This document shows positions 1 to 10,162 of a DNA stretch of 64,000 nt, piece by piece. Under the pieces are notes generated by a model, which worked only from the letters and a program-made list of their open reading frames with translations, made no database searches and was not told the origin of the DNA. The position numbers were made by a program, and so were the translations under genes. This stretch comes from Phymatolithon calcareum. Taxonomy: Eukaryota; Rhodophyta; Florideophyceae; Hapalidiales. Each line of letters starts with the position of its first letter. Position 1 is the first letter of the stretch. The stretch covers positions 682,001 to 746,000 of the forward strand of contig OZ345379.1 in assembly GCA_977006965.1 (NCBI GenBank), given 5' to 3'.

Positions 1-968
1 AGCTTCGTGGGTGCCTGTTCGGGGATAGCTTTGACGCACGGCGGATTGAGAGCGACGAGTACACGAATAGCGGTCCAGAAATCACGTCCGCTGATCTCAT
101 GATTGTTATTTTTGAGCTCCTGATGCACAGCCTCCGTCGAAATCTCACACGTCTCCAAATCATCCGTGGGTCCCTCCGCATCCTCCCTCGCCAGTGCAAT
201 GTTCAGCCCAGTAATAAAAACCTCAACAGCCAGTGCATCCATAACACGATTCGCAACGACAATCTTACATGCCTCATTCCTGAAGCAGCGATTAAGAAAC
301 CAGAAAGAAACGGTCCACACGTCGTCATCATTCGATCGAAAAGGAGTACCCACTACGCGCGAATTGAATCCAAACCCAACCCTAATCTTTTTCCCCGACG
401 CCAACCCCTCCTTTCCTTCCTCCTCCTCACTGGCCTCCCCTTCCTCTTCCCGCGGTCGTTTTCGCACCCCGCAAAGCGCCCCATCACCTCGCGCGCGCGA
501 CCCAGACCAGCGCAACATGCCAGCGTGCGCCATATCAATCAGACACTGCGCCGCAGCGTCGTCGTTGATGCCAAGCTCTTGCAACGGTTTGTCCAATGCA
601 ATGGAGAAAATATGCTTTGCCGTAAGCCTTCCGCGAGAAAATAACGCCTCGAGCACCGCTCGTCCCAATTCTCCGAACCGGCGCTGCGCAAGCCCCAGAT
701 AGAGCGGGAAGCGCAGGCGCGCCAGCAGTGTCGCTGGTTCGATGCGATACGTCACTTCGCCGAGCGCATTCGCGGACGCTAATGCTGCACTGTGTGCTAG
801 TAACACACAGAGCGCATCACGTGCGGCACGCGCACCACAGTCGCCTGAACGTCGTAATATGTCGCTCAAACTTAGACCAGGATGCTGGAGGAGCAGTCGG
901 GTTATTGTGCCCACCACGTCCCCGAAGTGCAGTCGAGCGATAGCACATGCCAATTCTTCGTCGTACAT
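1..968 (-). CDS. POLR3C: RNA polymerase III subunit RPC3 (POLR3C/RPC82), 3' end cut by window edge
   Basis: One open frame of about 322 codons runs on the minus strand from an ATG at 966-968 to the left edge, so the C-terminal part lies outside the window. The first ~60 residues fit the N-terminal winged helix of RPC82 (LHFGDVVGTITRLLLQHPG, then DALCVLLAHSA), followed by TYRIEPATLLARLRFPLYL, which matches the family's RxLRYPRY region, and later by WTVSFWFLNRCFRNEACK followed by VANRVMD, matching the segment shared by human and yeast RPC3. An acidic, Glu-rich linker lies at about residues 165-185. In the family this subunit belongs to the RPC3-RPC6-RPC7 subcomplex needed for Pol III initiation at tRNA and 5S genes in the nucleus. 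No intron is visible. The two long plus-strand frames at 99-702 are antisense shadows. Confidence 0.88.
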   Translation of the reverse strand, partial: MYDEELACAIARLHFGDVVGTITRLLLQHPGLSLSDILRRSGDCGARAARDALCVLLAHSAALASANALGEVTYRIEPATLLARLRFPLYLGLAQRRFGELGRAVLEALFSRGRLTAKHIFSIALDKPLQELGINDDAAAQCLIDMAHAGMLRWSGSRARGDGALCGVRKRPREEEGEASEEEEGKEGLASGKKIRVGFGFNSRVVGTPFRSNDDDVWTVSFWFLNRCFRNEACKIVVANRVMDALAVEVFITGLNIALAREDAEGPTDDLETCEISTEAVHQELKNNNHEISGRDFWTAIRVLVALNPPCVKAIPEQAPTK

Positions 969-2199
969 TGCGGAGATTATAGGCGCACCGCGCAAGAGGC
1001 GCGCGCGCTGTTTAGGGGTTGATGATGTAATAGATTCGAGCAGGGAATTGTTTCGAGTTGATCATCATTTTCACAGCGCACCTTCTTGGCGGTGCGAATA
1101 GATCTCGTCTATGTTATGAAACATCGATTGTTAACGGCGAGACGTGATTGGTGACTGGCCTATGATCTTTCGCTAAGTTAGTCGAAATAGCATTTTCGTG
1201 AAATTCTGTCCAAGCACCCCTTCAAGAATAATATAATAGAAGGCAAGCCATGCATTTCGATGCACAGCATACAGAGCATGCATGCTCATTCAAGGGGCTC
1301 AGAGATGTACTCTACTGTAATGTAGGTTCAGAAAACCACGGGGAACTAAGTGGCTTGCAGTCTTCGATTCTAATTCAGTTTCCGACATACCCTTTTCCGT
1401 GCAGTCTACGTTGAAGACAGTTCAGCAACTGTCGAAGTTATCACGACAAGAGCACAGTAAGTTTCAAAAAACGCTACAGTTTCTCTTCTACATAAAAATC
1501 TACTTTTCTTCTTCTTGCGAATAAGCAGAATGTAGTAGTGCTTCCGCAAGTTTTGGCTCCATATGCATATGGTGATGATGATTGCTCTATTCCTCTAAGA
1601 GGCTAGCATGTCTAGAAGGCTTCATTTGATTTTAATGCTGAGGTCGGAGGCGCTTGCTATGGCCGATTCGATATCTTGGTTTGGTATATCGCCAAGGAGA
1701 GAGGCGCATGTTCCGGGTACGCATTACAGTAGTATCCTGCGAACGAGCCTATTCTCATCCGTGCGTCCATATGTATCATAGCAATAATGTCGCCCTTGGA
1801 TGCCATATACGGTAGTCGACGCTCACTCATCCGCACTCTCATTCATCTCCGGTTGAGGAAGCACACTGTGCTGGCAGTGTTGCCATTTATCTACCTGACG
1901 GGAGCCGTTTTATGAATAGTGCGTCAATATTAGTCATCATCGTCGGTGTTGAGTAAGAAGAAAGGAGATCCAAAAAATGTCGTCCTGCTGCTGAACAATA
2001 TATCGCAGGACACCTGCTTTCGCTTCCTTCTGAGCATTCACGTAGCTCTCGACAAGGGGCTTCACGATACTTAATTCTCGGTATGCCATGCTCAAAGAGC
2101 ACTAGTGGCACAGTATTAGCAAGAGGAAAAAAGAAGCCCCAGCAAAAGAAGGAACGAAGAAGACGGATTTCGAGAATTGTAAAATGGGAATCATCCCGG
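969..2199. other. Intergenic, no gene seen
   Basis: This is the upstream side of the POLR3C gene. The frames here are short (at most about 75 codons) and show no family motif. The left few hundred bases presumably hold the POLR3C promoter; I see no clear TATA box. Confidence 0.5.
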
Positions 2200-2824
2200 G
2201 GAAATATATGTTAATCATTCGCTTTACCACACAAGACAACCCACATCGTTGGCCGGTTATGCTGATGTAAACTTCGGAGGGATCCAGATACCAAATGGTT
2301 CGATTAGTCTTTCGCCATTATAATCAAGTTCGACAAGTGATTTTCACGTCAGCGCCACTACGAGCCTCCACCGGAGTTTCTTCCGCCTTTGCTGTACTCC
2401 AGAAAAGTTAACCATCCTCTGGGTCCCAGCATAACTGCTCAGAGCAGGATGTTTTGTAAACGACCCCACACCTCTTCAATTTGTATCCGACTTCGTAATT
2501 CGCTTTCACTTTCGCCCTTGGGTTTCCAAACCCTTCGACTCGCAGTAGTCATAGACTCCTTGGTCCGTGTTTTAAGACGGGTCGCGTCGCGTCATTTAGC
2601 CGATGTCCTCACCTAAGAAAGGGAGCCTTCACCACCCAACTTTGCAAAATCCGAAGACTTCTACTGCTGAATACACTCCCAAAAGGAAGCCGAAAGAGTA
2701 CCATGCCACACTTACGCAATCTGCTTCCCTCATGACGGTTTCAGGTGCTTTTCACCCTCTTTTCGAAGTGCCTTCTATCTTTTCGGGACGGTACTTGTTC
2801 ACTATCAGTCGTCCACTAGTATTT
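2200..2824 (-). pseudogene. Decayed 28S/LSU rRNA fragment
   Basis: Read on the minus strand, this stretch follows the 5' third of eukaryotic large-subunit rRNA in the correct order. It has AACAAGTACCGT, then CACGGACCAAGGAGTCTA, then GGTGGAGGCTCGTAG with CTGACGTG, then GGCGAAAGACTAATCGAACC, and last GGTAAAGCGAATGATTA. Between and inside these blocks many bases differ from the usual sequence. The near-universal TAGTAGCTGGTTC block after the GGCGAAAGACTAATCGAACC block is changed to TGGTATCTGGATC. The fragment covers only about 0.6 kb, and I could not find the LSU 5' start or the later domains beside it. It is therefore a relic insertion and not a working rRNA gene. Similarity fades near 2165-2200. 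Confidence 0.85.
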
Positions 2825-3718
2825 AGAATTTGATGAATTTTAACATTCTAGAGACGTTCTAGATGTTAAATGTACTTCGAAAAAGTGTACCTCAAAACCA
2901 GGCATAAATAAAGAACGATGAAAGCAAAGGAATTGAAACGACTTTTTCTTTAATGCAGGTTTCGGAGTTGTCGAACAACTCCCCATCCTTACGGCTACAG
3001 TAGACTTTAACAGATACCAGTGGTATTTGACGTCACAACAGCTCTAAGCCGCACAAAGTGCAGAGCTTCGGGGAGCTTAACATCGAAATCTCTACGCAGC
3101 CAATCTTCAGCCGCCGTCCTTCAAAGGGATGACCCGGGTTGGAAACCATTGAAGCGACTTTAAACTGCGAACGTCTTCGGCCATGGGCCATTGGTATTCG
3201 GAATGAGACTTATCCGCAGGATCCTGCGTCTCTTCGTGTATGTCTCTGATCTCATCAGGTATGGTGGAGCAATAGGACAAGAGCAACAGTCGCACTCAAA
3301 CTGGCCATATGACACGAATAGCATTCACATTCCATACCCCGGTTGTCAATCCCCCTGGACCTGCATCAAAAATGCATTACCAGCGCTATCATCGCAGTAC
3401 AGGTAGGTCAAGGTACGCCAACATTGTCTTCCACGTCTCCTGCACCTTGCCAACAACTTCAATAGCTGTTCTACATGATGAAGGATCAGCAGAAATATCC
3501 TTTCTAACAGCTTTGAACTTACCCCCTAAACGAGACTCAAGTATAACTAGGGGTTACAGTTCAATCCAGAAGAGACTTGGTTATGATGAGCCGCTTGTCC
3601 CATGTCCACGTGTCGACTATTCATTGGCTTCTTTTGTTTACAAGTATCTTGAATTTTCAATATTTTGCTCTCTATAACGAAATTGGCCAGTACGGCGCTG
3701 GCTGGCCGCCAAAATTGG
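2825..3718. other. Intergenic between rRNA relic and U1 gene
   Basis: No convincing gene. A small perfect-arm hairpin lies near 2963-2983 (GAGTTGTCGAACAACTC). The right end should hold the U1 upstream promoter elements, which I cannot identify beyond the TATA box. Confidence 0.4.
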
Positions 3719-3726
3719 TATAAATA
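3719..3726 (+). promoter_or_regulatory. TATA box of the U1 snRNA gene
   Basis: TATAAATA lies 34-41 bp before the first base of the U1 RNA at 3760. That spacing is close to the TATA position of plant Pol II snRNA genes. No further upstream sequence element was recognised. Confidence 0.6.
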
Positions 3727-3759
3727 CTGCCGACAAGCCGCACCATTCCGATTTCGGGC

Positions 3760-3946
3760 ATACTTACCTGGCGCCGTCCACCGCCGATTCAAGAAGGAGG
3801 CGTGGGCTGGGCTGAGAGCACCCATTGCACGCCGTCCCTTTTGGGGCTGGTAGGGTTGCTTGACGTCTACAAGGGTCTCCAAACGAGGTCTTTGGGTGCT
3901 AAATTTATGTCACTGGAGCCGCCTGCGTTCGCGCGGCGGTTCCTAT
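3760..3946 (+). ncRNA. U1 spliceosomal snRNA
   Basis: The RNA begins ATACTTACCTGGC, the invariant U1 5' end that pairs with 5' splice sites. Stem-loop I has GATTCAAGAAGG in the loop, similar to the U1-70K binding loop. Stem-loop II carries ATTGCAC, the U1A-binding core. An Sm site, AATTTATG, lies at 3902-3909. It is followed by stem-loop IV at 3915-3943: a 9-bp stem (GGAGCCGCC with GGCGGTTCC) capped by GCG-TTCG-CGC, identical to the tip of human U1 SL4. The length of about 187 nt is somewhat more than the 164 nt of human U1. The introns called in this window have donors GTAAGT, GTAAGA, GTGAGT, GTACGT, GTAAGC and GTATGC, all pairing reasonably with this 5' end. The exact 3' end is estimated. 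Confidence 0.95.
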
Positions 3947-4470
3947 TCCCCCGATCTTTCCCGTTCCCTTGAGTTGGTGTGTCGTGATCCCGTCCCGCAT
4001 ATCATGGGCACAAGTAGCGGTGCATTGAATATCCATGCATTCGGCTGTGGACGAGATTGGGAGTAGAGGCGCTAAGTCCGGCACTGTCAGAGAGGCCGAA
4101 AGTAGGCTCTCCTGGTTCGATTCTAAGGTGAAATGAGACACCAAGGTTTGAGTCGACCAGGAACGAAGCTGACCTGTCCCCAGGCGCGGAAATAAGTTCG
4201 TTTCCTTTCTCTAGTTACGTGCAAATATGCCGCTAGCGAATATCAGCGCCGCCCCCATGTGAACAAAGTTGAAAATGTGGTTATAGCGACCGACCGTGGA
4301 CCATCGATAGTACTTTGACTTGTGCCAAATGTGAAAGGATTTGGAAGAAGGGAAGCCAGAGCATTACAAACGGCAAACTATCTTTTATATAACATCTGCA
4401 AACGGACTCAAATCATATGCAACCCACAATAGTGTCCGTCTACACAACCAGGACGTTCCGCCCGTGTCTC
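3947..4470. other. Intergenic downstream of U1
   Basis: No gene recognised. A GGTTCGATTC string at 4114-4123 looks like a tRNA T-loop but has no cloverleaf around it. The right part is the 3' flank of the minus-strand gene that follows. Confidence 0.4.
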
Positions 4471-5553
4471 TCAACTGCGCTTCTCGCTCCTTTTCCTTCT
4501 GGAGAAGCTTCTCCCGTTCGGAATCTTCGCTCGAATTTTGTCCATAGAAGTGCGCGGCCGTTCAGTGCTCACCCTTGGTTCCGAGCTCATCCCCTGCATC
4601 CGTCTGCGCGTTCCCTCAACTCCCTCCGGCACCACAGACTCCACATTATACATGCGAGGGTCAATATGTTCTTGAGCACGATCTTCACGTCCGGTACGTC
4701 CAGCACGACTAGCCTTTGCATGCGCCTCCGCGACCCAGTCGGTGCTATTTTGAGGCGGTGTGTGCAAATGTTCCTCCACTTCCTTTGCAATCTGTTCCTC
4801 TTCATGAGGTCCAATCTCTCCGCCAAACGTAGCCATGAACCCCGCAGCGACCTGTTCAGCCTCCTGAGTTGCCTCTTCTGCCTCAATTCTACTTTCCACA
4901 ACTCTTGTTTCCAGTCGCTCCTCAATCGAAACGAAGCCACGGGCCCCCATCGCACGTAGCACGCAATCCGACTGCTGCGTGGTGACGGCCAGACTGTTCT
5001 CAAGTGTACGCCGCTTTCGCGCCGCATTCAACGCCCGACGGCGAACAGCCTCGTACCCAGGTGTACCGCGCGGGCACTCGCGTAAGGCCGTTCGTGCTGC
5101 GGCTACTGCTTCATCGGCACGGTCGATACGCACTGATAGTTGTAGTTCTCGTTGTGTTAGCGTGTCCAACAATTTGTCCAGTCTGTCCGCTGACAGCGCT
5201 ATTGCATCTTTGCAAAGCTCGGGCTCTTCCTCTCTAGCCGGGAGGGGCGGTGATGGGGCCTGTCGCACATGAGTACGATGTTGGGGTGAGCCATGTGAAT
5301 CATTTGCTGTCTTCGAGCGCTGGAGTCGAGAGGCGTCTGCGTCAGGTGAGGGAGGTTCAGGCCTGCCTGGAACGTTTTGCAGAGATCCAATGCGTCCGAA
5401 GTTGCGGCGCTTTCGGGCTTCATCGTACCCTTTGTCGTTACCTGTATTTTTCCTCGTAGTTCTGGTAGCGTTCTTTGAGGTTGCGGCAGCGGGACGATTG
5501 AACAAGAATGAACGCAACGGCATGGCTGTGGCCTCCGACAGCGCCTTGGACAA
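4471..5553 (-). CDS. Possible Snf7/CHMP-like coiled-coil protein
   Basis: A 360-codon frame. Residues 1-115 are low-complexity and basic. About 120-200 form a long helical hairpin rich in Leu, Arg and Glu (RLDKLLDTLTQRELQLSVRI, then RRRALNAARKRRTLENSL). About 215-265 are acidic helix (EEATQEAEQVAAGFM, then EEEQIAKEVEEHL). The tail from 300 is basic. A basic hairpin followed by acidic helices, with a block like the KKKRYEKQL segment of CHMP proteins, resembles the ESCRT-III Snf7 fold, which remodels membranes. However, no diagnostic motif is certain and the basic N-terminal extension is atypical. The frame is long and open, and its codon pattern fits a coding region better than the antisense frames do. 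It could also be an unrelated coiled-coil protein. Confidence 0.45.
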   Translation of the reverse strand: MSKALSEATAMPLRSFLFNRPAAATSKNATRTTRKNTGNDKGYDEARKRRNFGRIGSLQNVPGRPEPPSPDADASRLQRSKTANDSHGSPQHRTHVRQAPSPPLPAREEEPELCKDAIALSADRLDKLLDTLTQRELQLSVRIDRADEAVAAARTALRECPRGTPGYEAVRRRALNAARKRRTLENSLAVTTQQSDCVLRAMGARGFVSIEERLETRVVESRIEAEEATQEAEQVAAGFMATFGGEIGPHEEEQIAKEVEEHLHTPPQNSTDWVAEAHAKASRAGRTGREDRAQEHIDPRMYNVESVVPEGVEGTRRRMQGMSSEPRVSTERPRTSMDKIRAKIPNGRSFSRRKRSEKRS

Positions 5554-6367
5554 TTGTCACGAAGAGAAGATGCTCTCGGCCCGCTCGTCTTCTTCAAAAG
5601 TCTCGCCAATCGTAAAGAACAGATGGTCCAGTTCAGTGTGTCCGAGCAGCTATGTGCCCCCAAATTGACGCGAGGGGAAGACGTTGTGGAGTAGCCGAGA
5701 GATTATAAAGTGCGTTCGAATTTCTTCTACTTACGGCGCGCAACAAGGAGCCGGGGGAAGCCTGCCAGCCTCCTGCTAAGATGGATTTGATCACAGCTCA
5801 GGATTCAAGATGCAGCAAGAGCAACAAATGGGGATTTGCCGCACGAAATGGACGTCTATTCGGTCGCCTCGAGTATCTGTCTACGCAACGTTCAGTTGGC
5901 AGGGGGCCATTGTTGTGGACCAGGTCGAGTTCGTTTCATATCATAATTGACAAGGCCTTACATTTTTTTTAAGGGCGGTCCATATCCACTTAATTCGGGC
6001 CTGCCAGATCCTGCGAGCGCAGTCCCACAGCTAATGATCCAGTCACCGGCCCGCGAGGGATCTAATGCCCACGTGTTATATAATGCTGTATCGGCCCCCG
6101 TTACCTCTCACATTTTAGCTTTTTTTGTGGGAACGTGTCTCACCCACAAAACGACTTGCATCACCGTCATCACCGCATGGCCCATACAAATTTCGAGAAA
6201 TATTTCCTTCAAAATATTTTGGCGAATTATCTGAAAATCATGGCATCACGCAATAGCGCACAGAGGCATCGAAATCACACGTGTCTTAGTGCACTCCTAC
6301 CTCGCCCAGCCCCATCATGGTGATCCTTCTTGGTTCAACTTGTCATCGGGCGCCGCCCTGATCCACG
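5554..6367. other. Intergenic, no gene seen
   Basis: This is the shared upstream region of the minus-strand coiled-coil gene and the plus-strand mS33 gene, which are divergent. The frames are short and unconvincing. Promoters for both are presumably here. Confidence 0.4.
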
Positions 6368-6793
6368 ATGCGGCAGTGGAGCGCGATTGCACTTCAACTG
6401 TATCGAAGAAGTCATGCACAGTACTCGCGTGGGGCGCATGGAACGCGCAGGCTTTGCAGTGCAGCGGCTGGGCTTACCGATGCGGAGAAGATTTCTCAGT
6501 TGCGGGCCGGTGTCGCTCCTGGATCCGGTCGACCGTTGACAGAGATCGCAGCAGAGGTGTGGGGGTGGAATACAAATCCGGTAGGATCAGGGCATCGGTC
6601 TGGTGTAAAGATTCTGCGTCGTCCTCTCCGCGGACCGCTCTATATGGAGTGGTATCCTCCAAGCGCCGCTGAGAACAAGTTAAATCCATTCCGTTTATCC
6701 GAGAAGCAAGAGCGCTGGCGTGCTAAGCTTCGACTTCTTCGTGCCGCGGGCAAGGGACCACCCAAGAAGGGCGCAGGGAAGCGATCGAAGTAG
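6368..6793 (+). CDS. MRPS33: Mitochondrial small ribosomal subunit protein mS33
   Basis: A 141-residue protein. The first ~35 residues are rich in Arg, Ser and Ala with no acids, as in a mitochondrial presequence. The rest fits the mS33 (MRPS33, yeast Mrps27) family: VWGWNTNPVGSGHRSGVKIL corresponds to the conserved NSKSMKVVK region, YMEWYPP to the WYP motif, and the C-terminal LRAAGKGPPKKGAGKRSK to the family's hallmark GKGPPKKGEGKR tail. mS33 sits in the head of the mitochondrial small ribosomal subunit. No intron is evident. The start could be one of two Met codons, but this one gives the presequence directly. Confidence 0.75.
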   Translation: MRQWSAIALQLYRRSHAQYSRGAHGTRRLCSAAAGLTDAEKISQLRAGVAPGSGRPLTEIAAEVWGWNTNPVGSGHRSGVKILRRPLRGPLYMEWYPPSAAENKLNPFRLSEKQERWRAKLRLLRAAGKGPPKKGAGKRSK

Positions 6794-7218
6794 CTTTCTT
6801 TCTTGACGCTTTAGCAAGATGGGGTGTGGTCTTGTTGATGTCAACAGCATAGAAGTTTTTGGACGGAGCTACTGCTGAATCAAACCGGAAAAGTGAAGCG
6901 AACGAAACGAGTCAACCACAGTTTTTGTAATGGTGTCGAGCATCAACCATTGTGTTGATGCCGACTCGGAGTTGTGCTCGTCAATGACGATGATTGAAAA
7001 ATAATGAAAAAACAATAAAAGTTGTATATCACATCGGAAACTCATTGAGTTGCCCAAAGCATGCCGTTGACAAAGATTAAGTCGCGATAACTGATGTCAA
7101 TTATCAACAATCTATAGTTCGATCCTCACTTCAACAGTCGTCTCATTGAAGATCCCGGTCTCCCTCCGCCTTCGTGCACCCTTTCGTCGCCTCAGCGTAT
7201 CGATCACGCGCGCTCAGG

Positions 7219-7743
7219 ATGCAGCGAGCCCCAAGAGCGCTTTCACAGCTCTATGCGATTTCGCGTCGCATGCGCTACGGCGGCAGAAGTGCTCCCTGTG
7301 CCTCCTCTTTACTTTTACCACTATCCCGAGCAGCAGGTCTGTCCACCGCGGATGTGGCACAGGCACGTGGTTTCGCTGGAGCCGCACATCAGACTCCAGT
7401 GGTGAATACTGGATTGACATTCCCCTTACATTCTCAAGAACATGGCCGTCTCGAGTCCGAAAATGTCGCGTATTTTTGGACTGCACTTGGAAATTATCCA
7501 GCCGAATCGGTACATTTTTCTGTTTGCAGGGGTGACGCTTTTGTCGTCCGTCGCGATGAAGACGAGACCACGCACCGAGCACTGCCCATGTATCAGGCAA
7601 AGCGACGTTACAACTCGGGTCAGGCGCGCCGGCTTCGGAAGCAACGCCAGCAATCTAAGTTGCGCCGAGGGAAACGAAAGGCTCCGTCAACAGCACCACT
7701 ACTAACCAAGATCGATCTTTCACCAGTGAACAAGGAAACCTAG
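7219..7743 (+). CDS. Unidentified basic protein, probable mitochondrial presequence
   Basis: From the ATG at 7219 the frame gives 174 residues. The N-terminus (MQRAPRALSQLYAISRRMRY) is a good mitochondrial presequence. The C-terminus is very basic (YQAKRRYNSGQARRLRKQRQ, then KLRRGKRK), as in organellar ribosomal or RNA-binding proteins. I recognise no family. The middle (about residues 60-125) is less clearly coding, and neighbouring frames are open over 7426-7705, so an unrecognised intron or frameshift is possible; a GTAC...TTTGCAG pair near 7509-7529 would make only a tiny intron. It follows mS33 in the same orientation, about 430 bp downstream. Confidence 0.4.
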   Translation: MQRAPRALSQLYAISRRMRYGGRSAPCASSLLLPLSRAAGLSTADVAQARGFAGAAHQTPVVNTGLTFPLHSQEHGRLESENVAYFWTALGNYPAESVHFSVCRGDAFVVRRDEDETTHRALPMYQAKRRYNSGQARRLRKQRQQSKLRRGKRKAPSTAPLLTKIDLSPVNKET

Positions 7744-8861
7744 TATGTTTTTGGGTGATTTTTTGCCGGTCATCATTGCAACAATTGTTGAAGTCATCTC
7801 TCGGTAACACGAAGTTTTGGAGCTTTTCTTCACGCGGGGCAGGACTGCCGTTTGCACGTCCTCGATCGGCTTCGAGTTCAATGTCGGGGTGTATTGGCAA
7901 GCACTTGATTGTCGCCGTGGAGATCGTTCATTGCCCTCGAATAAAGCCTAGGTAGTTCTCTGTTGTTGCAATCCGATGCAGAAATATTGTTGTTCCCCAT
8001 ACTGCTCTGATTCTCATCTTCCTTCTAGCGCTGCATGTCATAGATCGACAAGTGGAGTCGCAAACTCAGGCACGCAGTACTAGCAATCCTATGACGATGT
8101 GCGATGTCGAATATTCCCGGTGCCTCTCAAGGCCGTCTAAAATGATGACGTCAACACTCACAGTTCCCAAGGCTCACATGCGCACAACGCCGCGTTCTAC
8201 TCACGGTACATACTCGAATTGCGCAAGATGTCCCTCGCAAGCAAAAGCAAGTGTACTGGCAGGTGCAGCGCTAAGCTGTCGCTCACGCGACAATTCTTTT
8301 TTTTGCAGAAACATTAGGGAATTGGGAGACAGCCCAGCACTACTACGTTCATACACGTGCTGCGGAGGCAGGCGATGGGTGAACTACCTCTGGTTCCCAT
8401 GCCAAAAAGTTGAGATTCAGCACTCCTTCGGGTAAGTGAACAGGATGCACAAAGGCTTGACGAAATCGAAAAGTATTCTGCGGGGTGCCGTAAAAATCTT
8501 GTCTGCCTCTTTCTCGTTCCCACCTGTCGTCTCCTAAGTGCAAAAGACCATTGAATGAAATCGCTTTATGAACACGTAGCAATAGTACCTTTCTACACAC
8601 AATATCGCATCAGAGGAGTCCCCCTCCACAATGAAGCCGACCCTACGCCTCAAATCTCGCACAAAAGAATTACGAACCCTCCGCAAAAAGTCTGGTTCTT
8701 TGTTCAGTATCCGAAAAGGAGATTGAAGGAGTGCGTTTCCTGTGACGTCTATCCAGTACCAATTACTCAACAAACATGTAAACTGCAGGAAAAATGCATC
8801 CGAAAGCACTCCTTCGAAAATCTGTACAAGATAAAGATGCGGCTCGCACAGCAAACAACCC
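7744..8861. other. Intergenic between convergent genes
   Basis: Holds the 3' flanks of the plus-strand basic protein and minus-strand eIF5A. None of the small frames (up to 127 codons) shows family similarity or convincing codon use. A TTTTTTTTGCAG string at 8297-8308 resembles a splice acceptor, but no exons fit. Confidence 0.4.
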
Positions 8862-9447
8862 TCAGTTGGTGACCTCTTTGACGGCAATAACCTTCTCCTG
8901 ACCCATAGCAGACAGAATAGTAACCAAAAGTTCCTTATCGGCTTCATAGTCCTCCTTGATCTTCTTGTGCAGCTCGTCATTTTCCAAATCCAGCTGAAGA
9001 TCCTCACGGGTCGCCATCTTGTCATCCATAATTGAAATGAAACCTTCCTCGTCGACAGACATCAACTGATAATCTTTGCGGGTAACAATTGGAGACATCA
9101 TATTGTGCGAAGTGGGAGAGATATCTTCAAGTTTTTTTCCCGTGAAGATGTCCACACCGACGATGTTAGCCTTGGCGTGACCATGCTTGCCTGTTTTGGA
9201 GGTGGAATAATCCACAATCTTGCACGGGCAGCCCTTGATCACGACGTGGGATCCCTTCTTCAGAGCCCCTGCACATGTCATCCGTCAAGAAACATGGAGA
9301 GAACGCATACATTAGATACGAGTTAAAGAGTTGGGACAGCATTAACCGAATGCAAGATGATGGCGCCGAGCAAGAGCAAAGAAACTTACCGGCCTGGGTG
9401 GGAATGCAATCAGAGGCACCAGAACCTCCCTTATCATGCTCCGACAT
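8862..9447 (-). CDS. EIF5A: Translation factor eIF5A (two exons)
   Basis: Exon 1 is 9390-9447 and exon 2 is 8862-9268; the 121-bp intron (9269-9389) has GTAAGT and TGTGCAG ends. The joined product is about 154 residues, the usual eIF5A length. It has the N-terminal acidic leader, then the SH3-like domain with the hypusine loop STSKTGKHGHAK, in which the Lys between Gly and His is modified by deoxyhypusine synthase. It then has the OB-fold domain with DIFTGKKLEDI and YQLMSVDEEGF. eIF5A helps ribosomes through stalling sequences and in termination. The second exon alone has a false start (MTCAG...) read from intron bases. Confidence 0.97.
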
Positions 9448-10162
9448 AATAAAGGAATGCGAGGATCAACCTTGAGAAAGCAAAGAGACTTTTCCAAGGG
9501 GCTGCCTCCTCAACGAGTTGCAGGCTGGGTTTCGGGGTAAAGATGCACCAGCGGCGTGCACTCCGCTTCTTATGGCGAAATGGACCTCAACGAGAAAACA
9601 CTGGCTTTCGCTGGCCCAATCACGTCTGGACCGTATGGACCACCCATTGTCCATAGCCCACCGCGTATGCTCAATTTGGCCCTGATGATCAAACAAATTA
9701 TTCATTTTAACGCTTTGCGGAGTGTCGAAGAAGCTTAATACTCTTTATTTTTATGATACAGACTACAAATCCGGAACGGACCGTTGCAATCACGATCTAG
9801 ACTTCTCAAAAACCTCAATCTTATTCCTGTGATCTGATTTATTCTTCTTTTGGACCCAAAATTTGAATATGAGGTATGATATGGAATCGAGAAATAACTA
9901 AAATTAAAGAAGATTTTTTTAGGGCATGAAAGATTTTGTATTTTTGGGGTAATGATCTGATTCCCGGATCTCCTTGGCTGAGAATGTATGAAACCGAAAC
10001 AGTTTCAATTTTTCAAACAAAAATATGAAATACAAACTGCCCTTACATGGAGAACTATAATTGGTTAACAATTGGGGCATTCCACCTTCAGCTCGTTTTC
10101 TATAGAAAATCTTTCTGCACCCGAAAACGACTTCTTCCGCTCTCGCGCAAGTCAACTTTTCA
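9448..10162. other. Intergenic, eIF5A upstream region
   Basis: Upstream region of eIF5A followed by AT-rich sequence. No gene is seen. Confidence 0.4.

Noticed and set aside
99-702. Two overlapping plus-strand frames of about 180 codons
   Set aside because: They are antisense to the POLR3C frame, which carries clear family similarity across its length.
3547-3882. Minus-strand frame of 111 codons and a plus-strand frame of 62 codons
   Set aside because: They overlie the U1 RNA gene and have no protein-like features.
4080-4140. tRNA-like T-loop string GGTTCGATTC
   Set aside because: No acceptor, D or anticodon stems can be drawn around it on either strand.
7214-7600. Minus-strand frame of 128 codons
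   Set aside because: Antisense to the basic protein with the mitochondrial presequence; no family motif.
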